Notes under the pieces: model-generated
The model's database searches: none
Seen by the model: only the letters and a program-made list of their open reading frames with translations
Told to the model about the DNA's origin: nothing
Origin: Actinorhabdospora filicis
Lineage (GTDB): Bacteria > Actinomycetota > Actinomycetes > Mycobacteriales > Micromonosporaceae
Assembly (NCBI RefSeq): GCF_030269765.1
Contig: NZ_BSTX01000001.1
Coordinates: forward strand, 1,123,370 to 1,187,369
Direction: 5' to 3'
DNA length: 64,000 bases
Position numbers and translations under genes: made by a program
Part shown: piece after piece, positions 19,474-28,378 of the stretch
Position numbering within the stretch: position 1 is the stretch's first letter
How the letters are laid out: each line of letters begins with the position of its first letter

Positions 19474-19865
19474 GCGTTCAGGCCGGGCGACGCGACGGGG
19501 ATGCCCTGCTCGGTGGCGACTTCGAGCATGCGCTTGTCGTAGCTGACGAGGAACGTGAGGTCCTCACCAAGACTCAACGCGCTGGCGACGTGAATGGCGT
19601 CCGGCGTCTTCAGGCCGCCGATCAAGAGCGCGGCACTGTCACGGATCTCATCGGAGACGACAAGCTCACCGTAGGCCTGCACCAATTCACTCAGCAGCAT
19701 TGGAAAAGCACCGAGCCTGTCCGCCACACGCACGGTCTCAACGAAACCGATTGAGCTCATGACGAGCGGTGAATCGTCCTGACTCGCGAGGAATCGCACC
19801 AACTCGGTGGCGTAGTCGCTGCCGGTGAGCAGGGTGACCACCGCAGAAGTGTCCATGTAGATCAC
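19470..19865 (-). CDS. vapC: VapC toxin, PIN-domain ribonuclease
   Basis: A PIN-domain endoribonuclease of 131 aa, toxin of a type II toxin-antitoxin pair; known VapC proteins cut tRNA or rRNA. All four expected acidic metal ligands are present: Asp5 (MDTSA), Glu43 (FVETVR), Asp89 (KTPDAIHVA) and Asp110 (SYDKRM). It starts at 19865 with a four-base overlap with the antitoxin gene. Its stop overlaps the end of the DUF58 gene running towards it. The RNA target cannot be told from the sequence. Confidence 0.9.
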   Translation of the reverse strand: MIYMDTSAVVTLLTGSDYATELVRFLASQDDSPLVMSSIGFVETVRVADRLGAFPMLLSELVQAYGELVVSDEIRDSAALLIGGLKTPDAIHVASALSLGEDLTFLVSYDKRMLEVATEQGIPVASPGLNA

Positions 19866-20146
19866 CGGCCGTCTCCCTCCCGCTCCTGAAGGAGCATCTC
19901 CAGCAGCGAGACACCTTCCGGTACCTCAATGCGCGGGAAACGCGCGAGATCTCGGGTGGTCAGGGGTGCGAGACGCAGTTTCCCATCGGCGGTCAAGGCC
20001 GCGTACCGGCTCGCGCTGCTGGTGGTGGGCCGGACCATCGCCACCACCTCGCCGCGTCTCGTCACGGCGAAGCTCTCGCCCGCTTCCACCCGGCGCAACA
20101 TCCCGTACGGGTCGTCGATGAACTGCTGCTCGGATACCTCACGCAT
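19862..20146 (-). CDS. vapB: VapB/Phd-type antitoxin
   Basis: A 94-aa antitoxin. The N-terminal Phd/YefM-like DNA-binding part (MREVSEQQFIDDPYGML, then GESFAVTRRGEVVAMVRP) should bind its own promoter. The acidic C-terminal tail (PRIEVPEGVSLLEMLLQERE) should wrap the toxin. I choose the ATG at 20146, seven bases after GGGAGG, over the ATG six codons upstream, which lies before that ribosome-binding site. It is translationally coupled to vapC and is probably autoregulated, as is usual for such pairs. Confidence 0.85.
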   Translation of the reverse strand: MREVSEQQFIDDPYGMLRRVEAGESFAVTRRGEVVAMVRPTTSSASRYAALTADGKLRLAPLTTRDLARFPRIEVPEGVSLLEMLLQEREGDGR

Positions 20147-20195
20147 CCAGACACCTCCCGCCATTTCGCCTGGAACAGTCAGGATACGACCCGGC

Positions 20196-21011
20196 TCAGG
20201 CCCCCACGACCTGCTCCAGCGACCTCGCCTCCCGCCCGGTCAGCCTCCGCACGCTGTCGCTGACCACGTCCATCTCCCCCGTGGCGATCGCCGCGTAGGA
20301 CGTCACCCAGCCCTCCACCTCCCATGCCGGTGCGCCGTACCCGGCGCGGGAGGCGCGGGCCTCGTCCAGGGTCTCCGGGACGTAGCGCGCGCCCAGCAGG
20401 GCGGCGGTCTCGGCCATCGTCCAGGCGCGGGGGCCGGTGAGGTCGTAGGTGCGGCCTTCGTGGCCGTCGTGGTTGAGGACGGCGGCGGCGCAGGCGGCCA
20501 CGTCGGCGCGGGCCACCCAGGCGACCGCGCCGTCACCGGCGGGGCCTTTGATGGCGCCGTCGTCCCAGACCATGCCGGGCACGAAGTCGGCGTAGAGGCT
20601 GGAGCGCAGGAACGTGAAGGCGGCGCCGGAGGCGCGGATGTGGGCCTCGGTGTGGAAGTGGTCGCGGGCGAAGGTGAAGGTGGCGTCGGGTGCCGCCGAC
20701 AAAAACGACAGGTACACGATGCGGCGGACGCCCGCGGCGACGGCGGCGTCGACGGCGCAGCGGTGCTGGTCGAGGCGGTCGGCCGATTCCTTCGCCGAGA
20801 CCAGGAACAGCGTGTTGGCGCCGTCGAGGGCGTCGCGGACGGCCGAGTAGTCGCCGTAGGAGGCGACCACGCGCACGTCGGCGCCGGGCAGGTCGGGCGC
20901 GCGGGCGGGGTCGCGGACCAGGATGGTCAGCGCGTCCCCGGCGGCGGCGAGTTCGGCGGCCACGGCCCCGCCGACGGCCCCGGTCACCCCGGTGAGCGCC
21001 AGTCCGGTCAT
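20196..21011 (-). CDS. NmrA-like NAD(P)-binding protein
   Basis: A 271-aa atypical short-chain dehydrogenase/NmrA family protein. It has an N-terminal Rossmann fold with the nucleotide-binding motif TGVTGAVGG at residues 7-15 and a family-typical segment VYLSFLSAAPDATFTFARDHFHTEAHIRASGAAFTFLR, read here only as a family resemblance. Members act as NAD(P)H sensors or quinone reductases. It runs in the same direction as the methyltransferase gene behind it, with a 16-base gap. The substrate is unknown. Confidence 0.85.
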   Translation of the reverse strand: MTGLALTGVTGAVGGAVAAELAAAGDALTILVRDPARAPDLPGADVRVVASYGDYSAVRDALDGANTLFLVSAKESADRLDQHRCAVDAAVAAGVRRIVYLSFLSAAPDATFTFARDHFHTEAHIRASGAAFTFLRSSLYADFVPGMVWDDGAIKGPAGDGAVAWVARADVAACAAAVLNHDGHEGRTYDLTGPRAWTMAETAALLGARYVPETLDEARASRAGYGAPAWEVEGWVTSYAAIATGEMDVVSDSVRRLTGREARSLEQVVGA

Positions 21012-21027
21012 GCCCTCTTCCTACCAG

Positions 21028-21618
21028 TCAGGCGGGGCGGTGGGCGATGAACCCGAAGACGTGCCAGTGCTTGGGGCCGGAGAAGGCCCGGCCGTCCTCG
21101 TCGGTGACGTGCCAGTGCTCCAGGACGAGCCCGTCGAGCAGCGCGCGGGCCTCGTCCTCGGTGACGGCGGTGATGCCGTCATCGCCGCTCCAGGTGTCGC
21201 GGTCGCCGAGGAAGTGGGCGGCGATGCGGCCGCCGGGGGCGACAGCGGCGCGAACGCGCTTCCACATGTCCGGGAACCGCTCGGGGGCGGTGAAGAAGAG
21301 GCTGAACCCGGCGAAGACGTAGTCGGCCTCGCCGATCTCGGCGTCGGCGAGGTCGGACTGGACGACCGTCAGCCGGTCGTCGCGGCCGGCCGCGCGGCGG
21401 CGGAGGGTCTCCACGGCGGCGGGACTGGAGTCGACGGCGGTGACGGTCCAGCCCCGGTCGAGCAGGTCGAGGGACTCGTTGCCCGCGCCGAAGCCGAGGT
21501 CCACGGCCCGCCCGGGCGCGGCGAAGCGCGCCACCGCGTCCAGGTGGATGGGGCGGGGTGCCTGGTCGGTGGTCGCGGAGATGAAGGGCGTCCAGTCGGG
21601 GGTGCCGCCGAAGGTCAT
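21028..21618 (-). CDS. Class I SAM-dependent methyltransferase
   Basis: A 196-aa methyltransferase of the TehB/UbiE-like class I fold. The S-adenosylmethionine-binding glycine motif VDLGFGAGN lies at residues 39-47, followed by an acidic residue after strand 2 (VTAVDSS) and a QSDLAD motif III region. The C-terminus has two WHV segments (LEHWHVTDEDG, KHWHVFGF). It sits nine bases after the RDD gene and before the NmrA-like gene, all on the minus strand. The methyl acceptor is unknown. Confidence 0.88.
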   Translation of the reverse strand: MTFGGTPDWTPFISATTDQAPRPIHLDAVARFAAPGRAVDLGFGAGNESLDLLDRGWTVTAVDSSPAAVETLRRRAAGRDDRLTVVQSDLADAEIGEADYVFAGFSLFFTAPERFPDMWKRVRAAVAPGGRIAAHFLGDRDTWSGDDGITAVTEDEARALLDGLVLEHWHVTDEDGRAFSGPKHWHVFGFIAHRPA

Positions 21619-21628
21619 GCCGGGCCTT

Positions 21629-22498
21629 TCAGGAGACGGGACGTGGGCCGTACAGGGTGTCCCACACCTGCGCGGTGACCGCGCGGGACGCCGCCAGGCG
21701 CGCGGCGTTGCGGCGGTGCCGCTCGGCCAGGACCGCGCTCATGAACGCCCACCCGGGCGTACCGGCGGGCGGCTGCGGGGTCACCTTCGCGGCCAGCTCG
21801 GCGGCCAGGCGCTGGCCGAGGGCGGTGCGGGCGGGTTCGCCGATGATGGTGTTGCGGGACAGGAAGTGCCGCACGTCGAGGGCGAGCTCGTCGTCCAGGT
21901 TCGACATGTCGAGCAGGGTCGCCCAGGTGGCCAGCGGCGGGGGCATCAGCGGCGCCCATCCCCACACCGCGGGTGAGCGCTCGTGGATGATGACGGTCCC
22001 GGCGGCCAGGTCGCCCAGGCGCTTCCCGGCGGGGTTGACCAGCATCGTCCACAGCCCGACGAGCCAGGTGACGCCGGGCAGGAGCAGCCCGGGGAACTCC
22101 AGGGCCACGCCGACGAGGGCGCGCACGAAGGCATGCCGGAAGCGGATGGGGCCGCCGTCGTCGCGGACGACGCGCAGCCCGGTGGCGAGTTTGCCCAGGG
22201 AGCGGCCCTTGCTCATGGTCTCCACGGTGGCGGGCACGACGAGGAACATGATCACCAGGTCGATCAGGACCACCGCGCTGAAGAGGGCCCCGTCGACGAT
22301 GGCGCCGACGTCCATCATGAGCTTGAGGAAGTAGAGGCTCAGCGGCAGCAGCACCATGAACCCGGTGGCGATGACGACCAGGTCGAGCGAGAAGGCGAGC
22401 ATGCGGGACCCGAGCCGGGCGACGCGCACGTCGAGTTCGACCGCCTCGCCGCTGACGAAGCGGCCGGGGAGGATGTCGGATCCGGTGTCAAGAGCCAC
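21629..22498 (-). CDS. RDD-family membrane protein (289 aa)
   Basis: An RDD-family integral membrane protein with three to four helices in the first 190 residues, the conserved Arg-Asp elements (RLGSRMLAFSLDLVV; GKRLGDLAAGTVIIHER) and a helical soluble C-terminal third. RDD proteins lie with SpoIIM-like genes beside MoxR/DUF58 clusters in actinobacteria. I take the GTG at 22498 because the frame further upstream runs through a tandem repeat that looks regulatory. It diverges from the SpoIIM-like gene. Function is not established. Confidence 0.85.
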   Translation of the reverse strand: MALDTGSDILPGRFVSGEAVELDVRVARLGSRMLAFSLDLVVIATGFMVLLPLSLYFLKLMMDVGAIVDGALFSAVVLIDLVIMFLVVPATVETMSKGRSLGKLATGLRVVRDDGGPIRFRHAFVRALVGVALEFPGLLLPGVTWLVGLWTMLVNPAGKRLGDLAAGTVIIHERSPAVWGWAPLMPPPLATWATLLDMSNLDDELALDVRHFLSRNTIIGEPARTALGQRLAAELAAKVTPQPPAGTPGWAFMSAVLAERHRRNAARLAASRAVTAQVWDTLYGPRPVS

Positions 22499-22507
22499 GG
22501 CCCTAGT

Positions 22508-22558
22508 GTGCCGCATAGGCACCAGGTAGGGGGCGTGCCGCATAGGCACCAGGTAGGG
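22508..22558. repeat. Duplicated operator-like repeat in divergent promoter
   Basis: Two exact 24-bp direct copies, at 22508-22531 and 22535-22558, with a 27-bp period. Each contains the inverted repeat GTGCCGCATAGGCAC (five-base arms, five-base spacer). They lie between the divergent RDD and SpoIIM-like genes, so a shared regulator site is plausible. Confidence 0.55.
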
Positions 22559-22643
22559 AGCCTGCCTCATCATGACCAACCCCGCCGCGCCCCACATCGA
22601 CGCGGGTGAGCGCCCGATTGCCGTCTGCCGGTACCTTCGCATC

Positions 22644-23615
22644 GTGGACCTGGATGCCTACGTCGCCGAGCACAATGCCGAATGGCTGCGGCTCGATCAG
22701 CTGTGCCGGTCGGGGCGGCTGTCGGCCGACCAGTCCGATGAGCTGCTGATGCTCTACCAGCGCGCGGCGACGCACCTGGCCGTGGTGCGCTCGCGGATGC
22801 CCGATCCGCTGCTGGTGGCGCGGCTGTCGCAGCTGGTGCTGCGCGCGCGGTCGACGGTGACGGGGACGGCGCGGACCTCGCCGCGCCAGATCGTCCGCTT
22901 CTTCACCCACACGTTCCCGGCGGCGGTGTACCAGGCGTGGCCGTGGTGCGTGGGCGTGCTGGTGGTGTTCGTGGCGGCGACGGGGATCATCATCACCTAC
23001 ATCGCCGGGCACCCGGAGGCGCAGCTCCAGCTGATGTCCCAGGGCCAGATCGAGTCGCTGGTGAACCGCGACTTCAAGGCCTACTACTCGGAGTACGCCG
23101 CGCAGAACTTCTTCCTGAAGGTCTGGATCAACAACGCGTTCCTGTCAGCGCTGGCGCTGATCGGCGGCGTCCTGATCGTGCCGACCCTGTACGCGCTGTA
23201 CACGAACCTGATGAACATCGGCGTGACCGGCGGCGTCATGGTCGGCAACGGCGGCGGGGACACGTTCTTCCTGTACATCCTCCCGCACGGCCTGCTGGAG
23301 CTGACCAGCATCTTCGTGGCGGCCGGGGTGGGGCTGCGGATCGGCTGGTCCTGGATCGCCCCCGCGCCGGGGCTGACGCGGGGCCAGTCGCTGGCGCGCG
23401 CGGCCCGCACGGGCGCGATGGTGGCGATGGGGCTGGTGGCGACGTTGTTCGTGTCGGGGCTCGTGGAGGGCTTCGTGACGCCGTACCTGCCCTCGGCGCT
23501 GGCGATCCCGATCGGCGCGGCCGTGTGGCTCGGGTTCATCGCCTACGTGGTGGTGCGCGGACGCCGCGCCATCGCCGCGGGCGAGACCGGCGACCTGGGC
23601 TCGGACGTCGTATGA
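22644..23615 (+). CDS. SpoIIM-like (DUF95) membrane protein
   Basis: A stage II sporulation protein M-like integral membrane protein of 323 aa. The soluble N-terminus begins VDLDAYVAEHNAEWLRLDQL, as in the actinobacterial family. Five or so membrane helices follow, including the conserved LPHGLLELTSIFVAAGVGLRIGW segment. I choose the GTG at 22644. No Shine-Dalgarno site is seen, but TACCTT lies about six bases before it, which would fit a leaderless transcript. Its end overlaps the next gene by four bases. Belongs with the RDD protein to the MoxR-cluster neighbourhood. Confidence 0.85.
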   Translation: MDLDAYVAEHNAEWLRLDQLCRSGRLSADQSDELLMLYQRAATHLAVVRSRMPDPLLVARLSQLVLRARSTVTGTARTSPRQIVRFFTHTFPAAVYQAWPWCVGVLVVFVAATGIIITYIAGHPEAQLQLMSQGQIESLVNRDFKAYYSEYAAQNFFLKVWINNAFLSALALIGGVLIVPTLYALYTNLMNIGVTGGVMVGNGGGDTFFLYILPHGLLELTSIFVAAGVGLRIGWSWIAPAPGLTRGQSLARAARTGAMVAMGLVATLFVSGLVEGFVTPYLPSALAIPIGAAVWLGFIAYVVVRGRRAIAAGETGDLGSDVV

Positions 23616-24454
23616 GCCACACCGAGCTCGTCCTGCTGGGCACCGCGGGCGGCCCGACGCCGAAGGCGAGCCGCGCGGCGCCCGCGCAGGCCGTCCTGGT
23701 CGGCGGCGCGGCCTACGTCATCGACTGCGGCAACGGGGTCGGACGGCAGCTGCGGCTGGCGGGGGTGCCGCTGGACGCGCTGCGGGCGGTGGCGATCACC
23801 CACCACCACTCCGACCACAACGCCGACCTGGGGACGCTGCTGCACCTGGCGTGGTGCGCGAACCTGGCGTCGCCGGTCGACGTGTACGGGCCGCCGCCGC
23901 TGGAGCGGATGGTCACCGACTTCCTGTCCTACGCCCACACCGACGTGCGGACCCGGATGGCCGACGAGGGCCGCCCACCGCTGGCGCCGCTGATCCGGCC
24001 GCGCGAGCTGGACGCGCCCGGGCTCGTCCACGAGGACGACCTGGTGCGCATCAGCGCCGTCCGCGTCGAGCATCCCCCGATGGACGCGTGGGCCTACCGG
24101 ATCGACACCTGGGACCGCTCGATCGTGATCTCCGGCGACACCGCGCCCAGCCGGGCGCTGATCGAGCTGGCGCGCGGCGCCGACGTCCTCGTCCACGAGG
24201 TCATGCGCACCGAGAGCATCGGCGTGCTGCTGTCGGCGACCAACGGCTCGCGGCTGCGCGAGCACCTGGTCGCCTCGCACACCGAAGTCGGCGACGTGGG
24301 GCGCGTGGCCGCCGAGGCGGGCGTCGGAACGCTGGTGCTGTCGCATTTCGTGCCCGGCGACGCCGGTATCCCCAACGAGGTGTGGCGGGCCGAGGCGGCG
24401 AAGGACTTCCCGGCCGAGCGCATCGTCGTCGGCGCCGACCTCATGCGCGTCTGA
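23612..24454 (+). CDS. Metallo-beta-lactamase-fold hydrolase
   Basis: A 280-aa metallo-beta-lactamase-fold protein resembling ribonuclease Z/arylsulfatase-type hydrolases. The metal-binding motif HxHxDH is HHHSDH at residues 64-69. Further ligands are likely in the GDTAPS segment and the late LSHFVPGD motif. It starts GTxGGP-like (LLGTAGGPTP), as in that subgroup. It overlaps the SpoIIM-like gene by four bases and the next gene by one. The substrate cannot be predicted. Confidence 0.88.
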   Translation: MSHTELVLLGTAGGPTPKASRAAPAQAVLVGGAAYVIDCGNGVGRQLRLAGVPLDALRAVAITHHHSDHNADLGTLLHLAWCANLASPVDVYGPPPLERMVTDFLSYAHTDVRTRMADEGRPPLAPLIRPRELDAPGLVHEDDLVRISAVRVEHPPMDAWAYRIDTWDRSIVISGDTAPSRALIELARGADVLVHEVMRTESIGVLLSATNGSRLREHLVASHTEVGDVGRVAAEAGVGTLVLSHFVPGDAGIPNEVWRAEAAKDFPAERIVVGADLMRV

Positions 24455-24789
24455 TGGACCTCGCGCAGCTGTACTTCACCGCGCCCGAGCTCACCTTCGG
24501 GCTGCTCATGGACGGCCCGCGCGCGTACCTGCCGGACGCCGACGTGCTCACCGCGCCGGTCACGCCGTGGGAGCTGCCGGGCGTGGTCGCCGGACTCAGT
24601 GGGCTGCCGGCCGCGCGGCTGGCGCGCGGCGCCTCGTCCACGCCCGCCCGCGACGGGCTGCCGCTGATCGAGGGCTTCGGGCCCGCCCTGCGCGACGCCC
24701 TCGCCGGGCTGGACGGCCCGGGCGGGCTGCCCGCGCTGGCCCGGCGCGCGTCCGGGGCCGGGTGGGACCTGTACTGCTGGATCGGCTAA
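24454..24789 (+). CDS. Hypothetical protein (111 aa)
   Basis: A small soluble protein (starts MDLAQLYFTAPELTFGLLMDGPRAYLPDADVL) that I do not recognise. It starts in the TGATG overlap with the metallo-hydrolase gene, so it is probably co-translated with it. It has no signal peptide, helix or Cys pair. It converges on the MFS gene with a four-base overlap. Confidence 0.65.
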   Translation: MDLAQLYFTAPELTFGLLMDGPRAYLPDADVLTAPVTPWELPGVVAGLSGLPAARLARGASSTPARDGLPLIEGFGPALRDALAGLDGPGGLPALARRASGAGWDLYCWIG

Positions 24790-26234
24790 CGCTCGCCGCC
24801 CGTGACCATCGACAGCGGCGTGGCGACGTCTTCGAGGGACTTCCCCTCGGCCGAGACGCCGATGGTCAGCGCGGTGATGCCGCCCAGCGACATCAGCCCG
24901 GCGCCCAGCAGGTAGCCGATGAACAGCGGTGTGCGGTCGGTGCCCTCGCCGATGAGGACCCCGAACAGCCACGGCGCGACCACGCCGCCGAAGAACTGCG
25001 CGATGGCGAAGAAGAACGCGATCGCCTGGCTGCGCAGCTCCAGCGGGAAGATCTCGCTCACCGTCAGGTAGCCCGAGGAGGCCGCCGCCGAGGCGATGAA
25101 GAAGACCACGCACCACAGGATCGTCTGGGTGACCGCGGTCAGCGCGTCGATCCAGAACAGGTAGCCGGAGAAGGCCAGGATCACCGCCGACACCAGGTAG
25201 GTGCTCCCGATCATCGCCTTGCGGCCGATGGTGTCGAAGAACCGTCCCAGCACCAGCGGCCCGCACAGGTTCCCCAGCGCGAACGGGATGAAGAACCACG
25301 GGACGGAGGAGTCGGGGATGCCGTAGAAGTCGGCCAGCACCAGGCCGTAGGTGAAGAAGATCGCGTTGTACAGGAAGGACTGCGTCACCATCAGCACGAA
25401 CCCGAGGGTGGAGCGCTTCAGGTACTTGCGCAGCATCACCGCGGCGATCTCGCGGTAGGTCACCGGCGGGTAGTGCCGCACCTCCACCGCCGCCGAGTCG
25501 GGGATCGTCTCGATCGTCCCGCCCTTGCTCCGCACGTAGTCCTCGATGCCGGAGATGGTCTTCTCCGCCTCCTCGGCGCGGCCGTGCGTCATCAGCCAGC
25601 GCGGGCTCTCCGGGATGTGCTTGCGCAGCTGCCACACCGAGGCGCCGATCAGCGGCCCGATGAACATGCACAGGCGCCAGCCGACGTTCTCGCCGAAGAT
25701 GTTCGGGTTGAGCAGGAACGCGCTGAGCACCGCGCCGAGGGCCGCGCCCGCCCAGTACGTCCCGCTGATCGCCAGCGACACCCGGCCCCGGTAGCGGGCC
25801 GGCATCAGCTCGTCGATCGCGGAGTGGATCGCGGCGTACTCGCCGCCGATGCCCATGCCCGCGACGAAACGGAAGATCGCGAACATCCAGAAATTGAGCG
25901 AGAGCCCCGCCAGTCCATTGAAGACCAGGTACAGCGTCAGGGTCAGGATGAACATCTTGCGGCGGCCGTGCCGGTCGGCGAGCCGCCCGAACAGCAGCGC
26001 GCCGACCACCTGCCCGAACAGGTACACCGAAGCCGAGGCCCCGACCTCGGCGGAGGTCAGGGCGAGCGTCTCGGCGTTGGTGAGGACCTTGGCGATCGAG
26101 GCCGCCATCTGGATCTCCAGGCCGTCCAGGATCCAGGCCGTCCCGAGGGCGATGATGACCAGCCAGTGGAACTTCGACCACGGCAGGCGGTCGAGTCTGG
26201 TCGGGACGGTGCTGCGCACGCTTTCGACGGCCAT
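24786..26234 (-). CDS. MFS transporter, sugar-porter/MHS type
   Basis: A 482-aa major facilitator superfamily carrier with 12 predicted helices. The loop 2-3 signature is GRLADRHGRRK and the sugar-porter-type PESPRWL lies after helix 6. A long central loop of about 60 residues and an equivalent second-half motif GRFFDTIGRKA follow. The overall look (LDGLEIQM in helix 1) is of the organic-acid/metabolite:H+ symporter group. It lies 59 bases downstream of the acetoacetyl-CoA synthetase gene in the same direction, so import of a ketoacid or related carbon source is a reasonable guess. Confidence 0.88.
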   Translation of the reverse strand: MAVESVRSTVPTRLDRLPWSKFHWLVIIALGTAWILDGLEIQMAASIAKVLTNAETLALTSAEVGASASVYLFGQVVGALLFGRLADRHGRRKMFILTLTLYLVFNGLAGLSLNFWMFAIFRFVAGMGIGGEYAAIHSAIDELMPARYRGRVSLAISGTYWAGAALGAVLSAFLLNPNIFGENVGWRLCMFIGPLIGASVWQLRKHIPESPRWLMTHGRAEEAEKTISGIEDYVRSKGGTIETIPDSAAVEVRHYPPVTYREIAAVMLRKYLKRSTLGFVLMVTQSFLYNAIFFTYGLVLADFYGIPDSSVPWFFIPFALGNLCGPLVLGRFFDTIGRKAMIGSTYLVSAVILAFSGYLFWIDALTAVTQTILWCVVFFIASAAASSGYLTVSEIFPLELRSQAIAFFFAIAQFFGGVVAPWLFGVLIGEGTDRTPLFIGYLLGAGLMSLGGITALTIGVSAEGKSLEDVATPLSMVTGGER

Positions 26235-26293
26235 GACGGTCCTCCCTCACCCGGACGGCGGGACGACCTGACGTTACCCAGCGGTGACGGGCT

Positions 26294-28243
26294 TCACTCC
26301 ACATTCACCGCGAAGGCCAGGTACGCACCCAGCGACTCCGGATTGGCCAGCGCGCCCTCCGCGGCGGCCTTCTCGATCGGCGTCCCGGTGAGGATGCGCT
26401 TGACCGGCACCTCCAGTTTCTTGCCGGAGAGGGTCTTGGGGACCGATGGGACGGCGTGGATCTCGTCGGGCACGTGCCGCGGCGAGAGGCTGGTGCGCAG
26501 CTCGGTGCGGATGCGCTTGACGAGGTCGGCACCGAAGGCCACGCCCGGCGCGGGGACCACGAACAGCAGCAGGCGGCCGGCGCCGCCCTCGTCGTCCTCC
26601 AGGTGCACCACCAGCGAGTCGGCGACCTCGGGCAGGCCTTCGGTGACCGAGTAGAACTCGGCGGTGCCCAGGCGCACGCCACCGCGGTTGAGGGTGGCGT
26701 CGGAGCGCCCGGTGATGACGCAGGTGCCCTCTTCGGACACCGTGATCCAGTCGCCGTGCCGCCACACCCCCGGGTAGACCGAGAAGTAGGCCTCGCGGTA
26801 GCGGGAGCCGTCCTCGTCGCCCCAGAACCCGACGGGCATGGACGGCATGGGCGAGGTGATGACCAGCTCGCCCTGCTCGCCGATGACGGGCTTGCCGTCC
26901 GGCCCGTAGGCCTCGACCCGGGAACCCAGGCAGCGGCAGGTGATCTCGCCCTCGGTGACCGGCAGGATCGGCACGCCGCCCACGAAGCCGGTGCACACGT
27001 CGGTCCCGCCCGACAGCGAGGACAGCACCACGTCGGAGCCGATCGCCTCGTAGACGTAGCGGAAGCCCTCCGGCGGCAGGGGCGCGCCGGTGGAGCCGAC
27101 CCCGCGCAGCTTCGACAGGTCGGCGATCTCGTTGGGGACGAGGCCGCCCTTGCGGCAGGCCAGCAGGTAGGGCGCCGAGGTGCCGAAGTAGGTCATCCCG
27201 GACTCCTCGGCCAGCCGCCACAACCGGGTCAGGTCGGGGGCGCCGGGATTGCCGTCGTACATCACGATCGCCGAACCCACCGCGATGGCCGAGACCAGGT
27301 AGTTCCACATCATCCAGCCGGTGGTGGAGAACCAGAAGAACCGGTCGCCGGGACCCAGGTCGTGGTGCAGGGCCAGCATCTTCAGGTGCTCCAGCAGGAT
27401 GCCGCCGTGCCCGTGCACGATCGGCTTCGGCAGGCCCGTGGTCCCCGAGGAGTACAGGACGTACAGGGGGTGCGCGAACGGCACTGGCGCGAACTCCAGG
27501 GGCGCGTCCTCGGCCAGGAAGTCCTCCCAGGCGACCGTGTCGTCCAGCGCTCCACCGACATAGGGGACGTGGACGACGGTGGTCAGCGAGGGCAGCGCCC
27601 GCCGGATCGCGGCGACCTCGTCGCGCCGGTCGATGGTCTTGTCGCCGTAGGCGTAGCCGTCAACGGTGACCAGCACCGACGGGGCGATCTGCGTCCAGCG
27701 GTCGGTGACGCTGCGGGTGCCGAACTCGGGCGCGCAGCTGGAGAAGATCGCGCCCAGGCTCGCGGTGGCCAGCAGCAGCACCAGCGCCTCCGGCACGTTC
27801 GGGAGGTAGGCCGCGACGCGGTCGCCCTCGCCCACGCCCGCCCGGACCAGGCCCGCGCGGCAGCGCGCCACCTTGTCCCGCAGCTCGCCGAGGGTCAGCA
27901 CGACCGGCTCGCGGGCGTCGGAGTAGCCGAAGACCACCGGGTCGTCCTCGCCCACGCCCGGCGCGCGCAGCACCCGCTCGGCGTAGTTGAGGCGCGCCCC
28001 CGGGTACCAGCCCGCGCCCGGCATCTCCGCCGGGTTCAGCGAGTCGCCGGAGCGCTCGCCGACCTCGAAGTGGTCCCAGACGGAGTCCCAGAAGCCGGGC
28101 AGGTCGGTGGTCGACCACTCCCAGAGGGAGGCGTAATCGCCGAAGTCGTGGCCGCGCTCGGCGCGCAGCCAGTCCATGTACCGCCCGATGCGGCTGTCCT
28201 TCAGCGCCTCCGGGCCGGGTGACCACAACTTCGCTCGCGCCAT
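26294..28243 (-). CDS. aacS: Acetoacetyl-CoA synthetase
   Basis: Converts acetoacetate, ATP and CoA to acetoacetyl-CoA (ketone-body or polyester breakdown). The 649-aa length is typical. The ANL-superfamily motifs are present: the ATP-binding loop YSSGTTGLPKP at 264-274, the GTDVC region, GDWITVSEEGTCVITGRSDATLNRGG, and the catalytic Lys in SGKKLEVPVKRIL near the C-terminus. The family-specific N-terminal region (W-x-P, MDWLRAERGHDFGDYASLWEWS) separates it from ordinary acetyl-CoA synthetase. The MFS carrier gene downstream may supply the substrate. Confidence 0.95.
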   Translation of the reverse strand: MARAKLWSPGPEALKDSRIGRYMDWLRAERGHDFGDYASLWEWSTTDLPGFWDSVWDHFEVGERSGDSLNPAEMPGAGWYPGARLNYAERVLRAPGVGEDDPVVFGYSDAREPVVLTLGELRDKVARCRAGLVRAGVGEGDRVAAYLPNVPEALVLLLATASLGAIFSSCAPEFGTRSVTDRWTQIAPSVLVTVDGYAYGDKTIDRRDEVAAIRRALPSLTTVVHVPYVGGALDDTVAWEDFLAEDAPLEFAPVPFAHPLYVLYSSGTTGLPKPIVHGHGGILLEHLKMLALHHDLGPGDRFFWFSTTGWMMWNYLVSAIAVGSAIVMYDGNPGAPDLTRLWRLAEESGMTYFGTSAPYLLACRKGGLVPNEIADLSKLRGVGSTGAPLPPEGFRYVYEAIGSDVVLSSLSGGTDVCTGFVGGVPILPVTEGEITCRCLGSRVEAYGPDGKPVIGEQGELVITSPMPSMPVGFWGDEDGSRYREAYFSVYPGVWRHGDWITVSEEGTCVITGRSDATLNRGGVRLGTAEFYSVTEGLPEVADSLVVHLEDDEGGAGRLLLFVVPAPGVAFGADLVKRIRTELRTSLSPRHVPDEIHAVPSVPKTLSGKKLEVPVKRILTGTPIEKAAAEGALANPESLGAYLAFAVNVE

Positions 28244-28344
28244 CTCAGTCCTCCCACGGCAATGTCCTCGGTGACACTGCCCTCAACGACACCGTGACCG
28301 GAGGCCATCCTGCCATCCGGCGGTAACGGAACGGCAGGGGTGAG

Positions 28345-28371
28345 GGCGGCCCGGCGGGCGACCGGGCCGCC
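28345..28371 (-). terminator. Terminator after Cys-rich peptide gene
   Basis: A perfect 10-bp stem GGCGGCCCGG / CCGGGCCGCC with a 7-base loop, beginning 7 bases beyond the stop of the small peptide gene on the minus strand. Confidence 0.6.
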
Positions 28372-28378
28372 GGGCACG

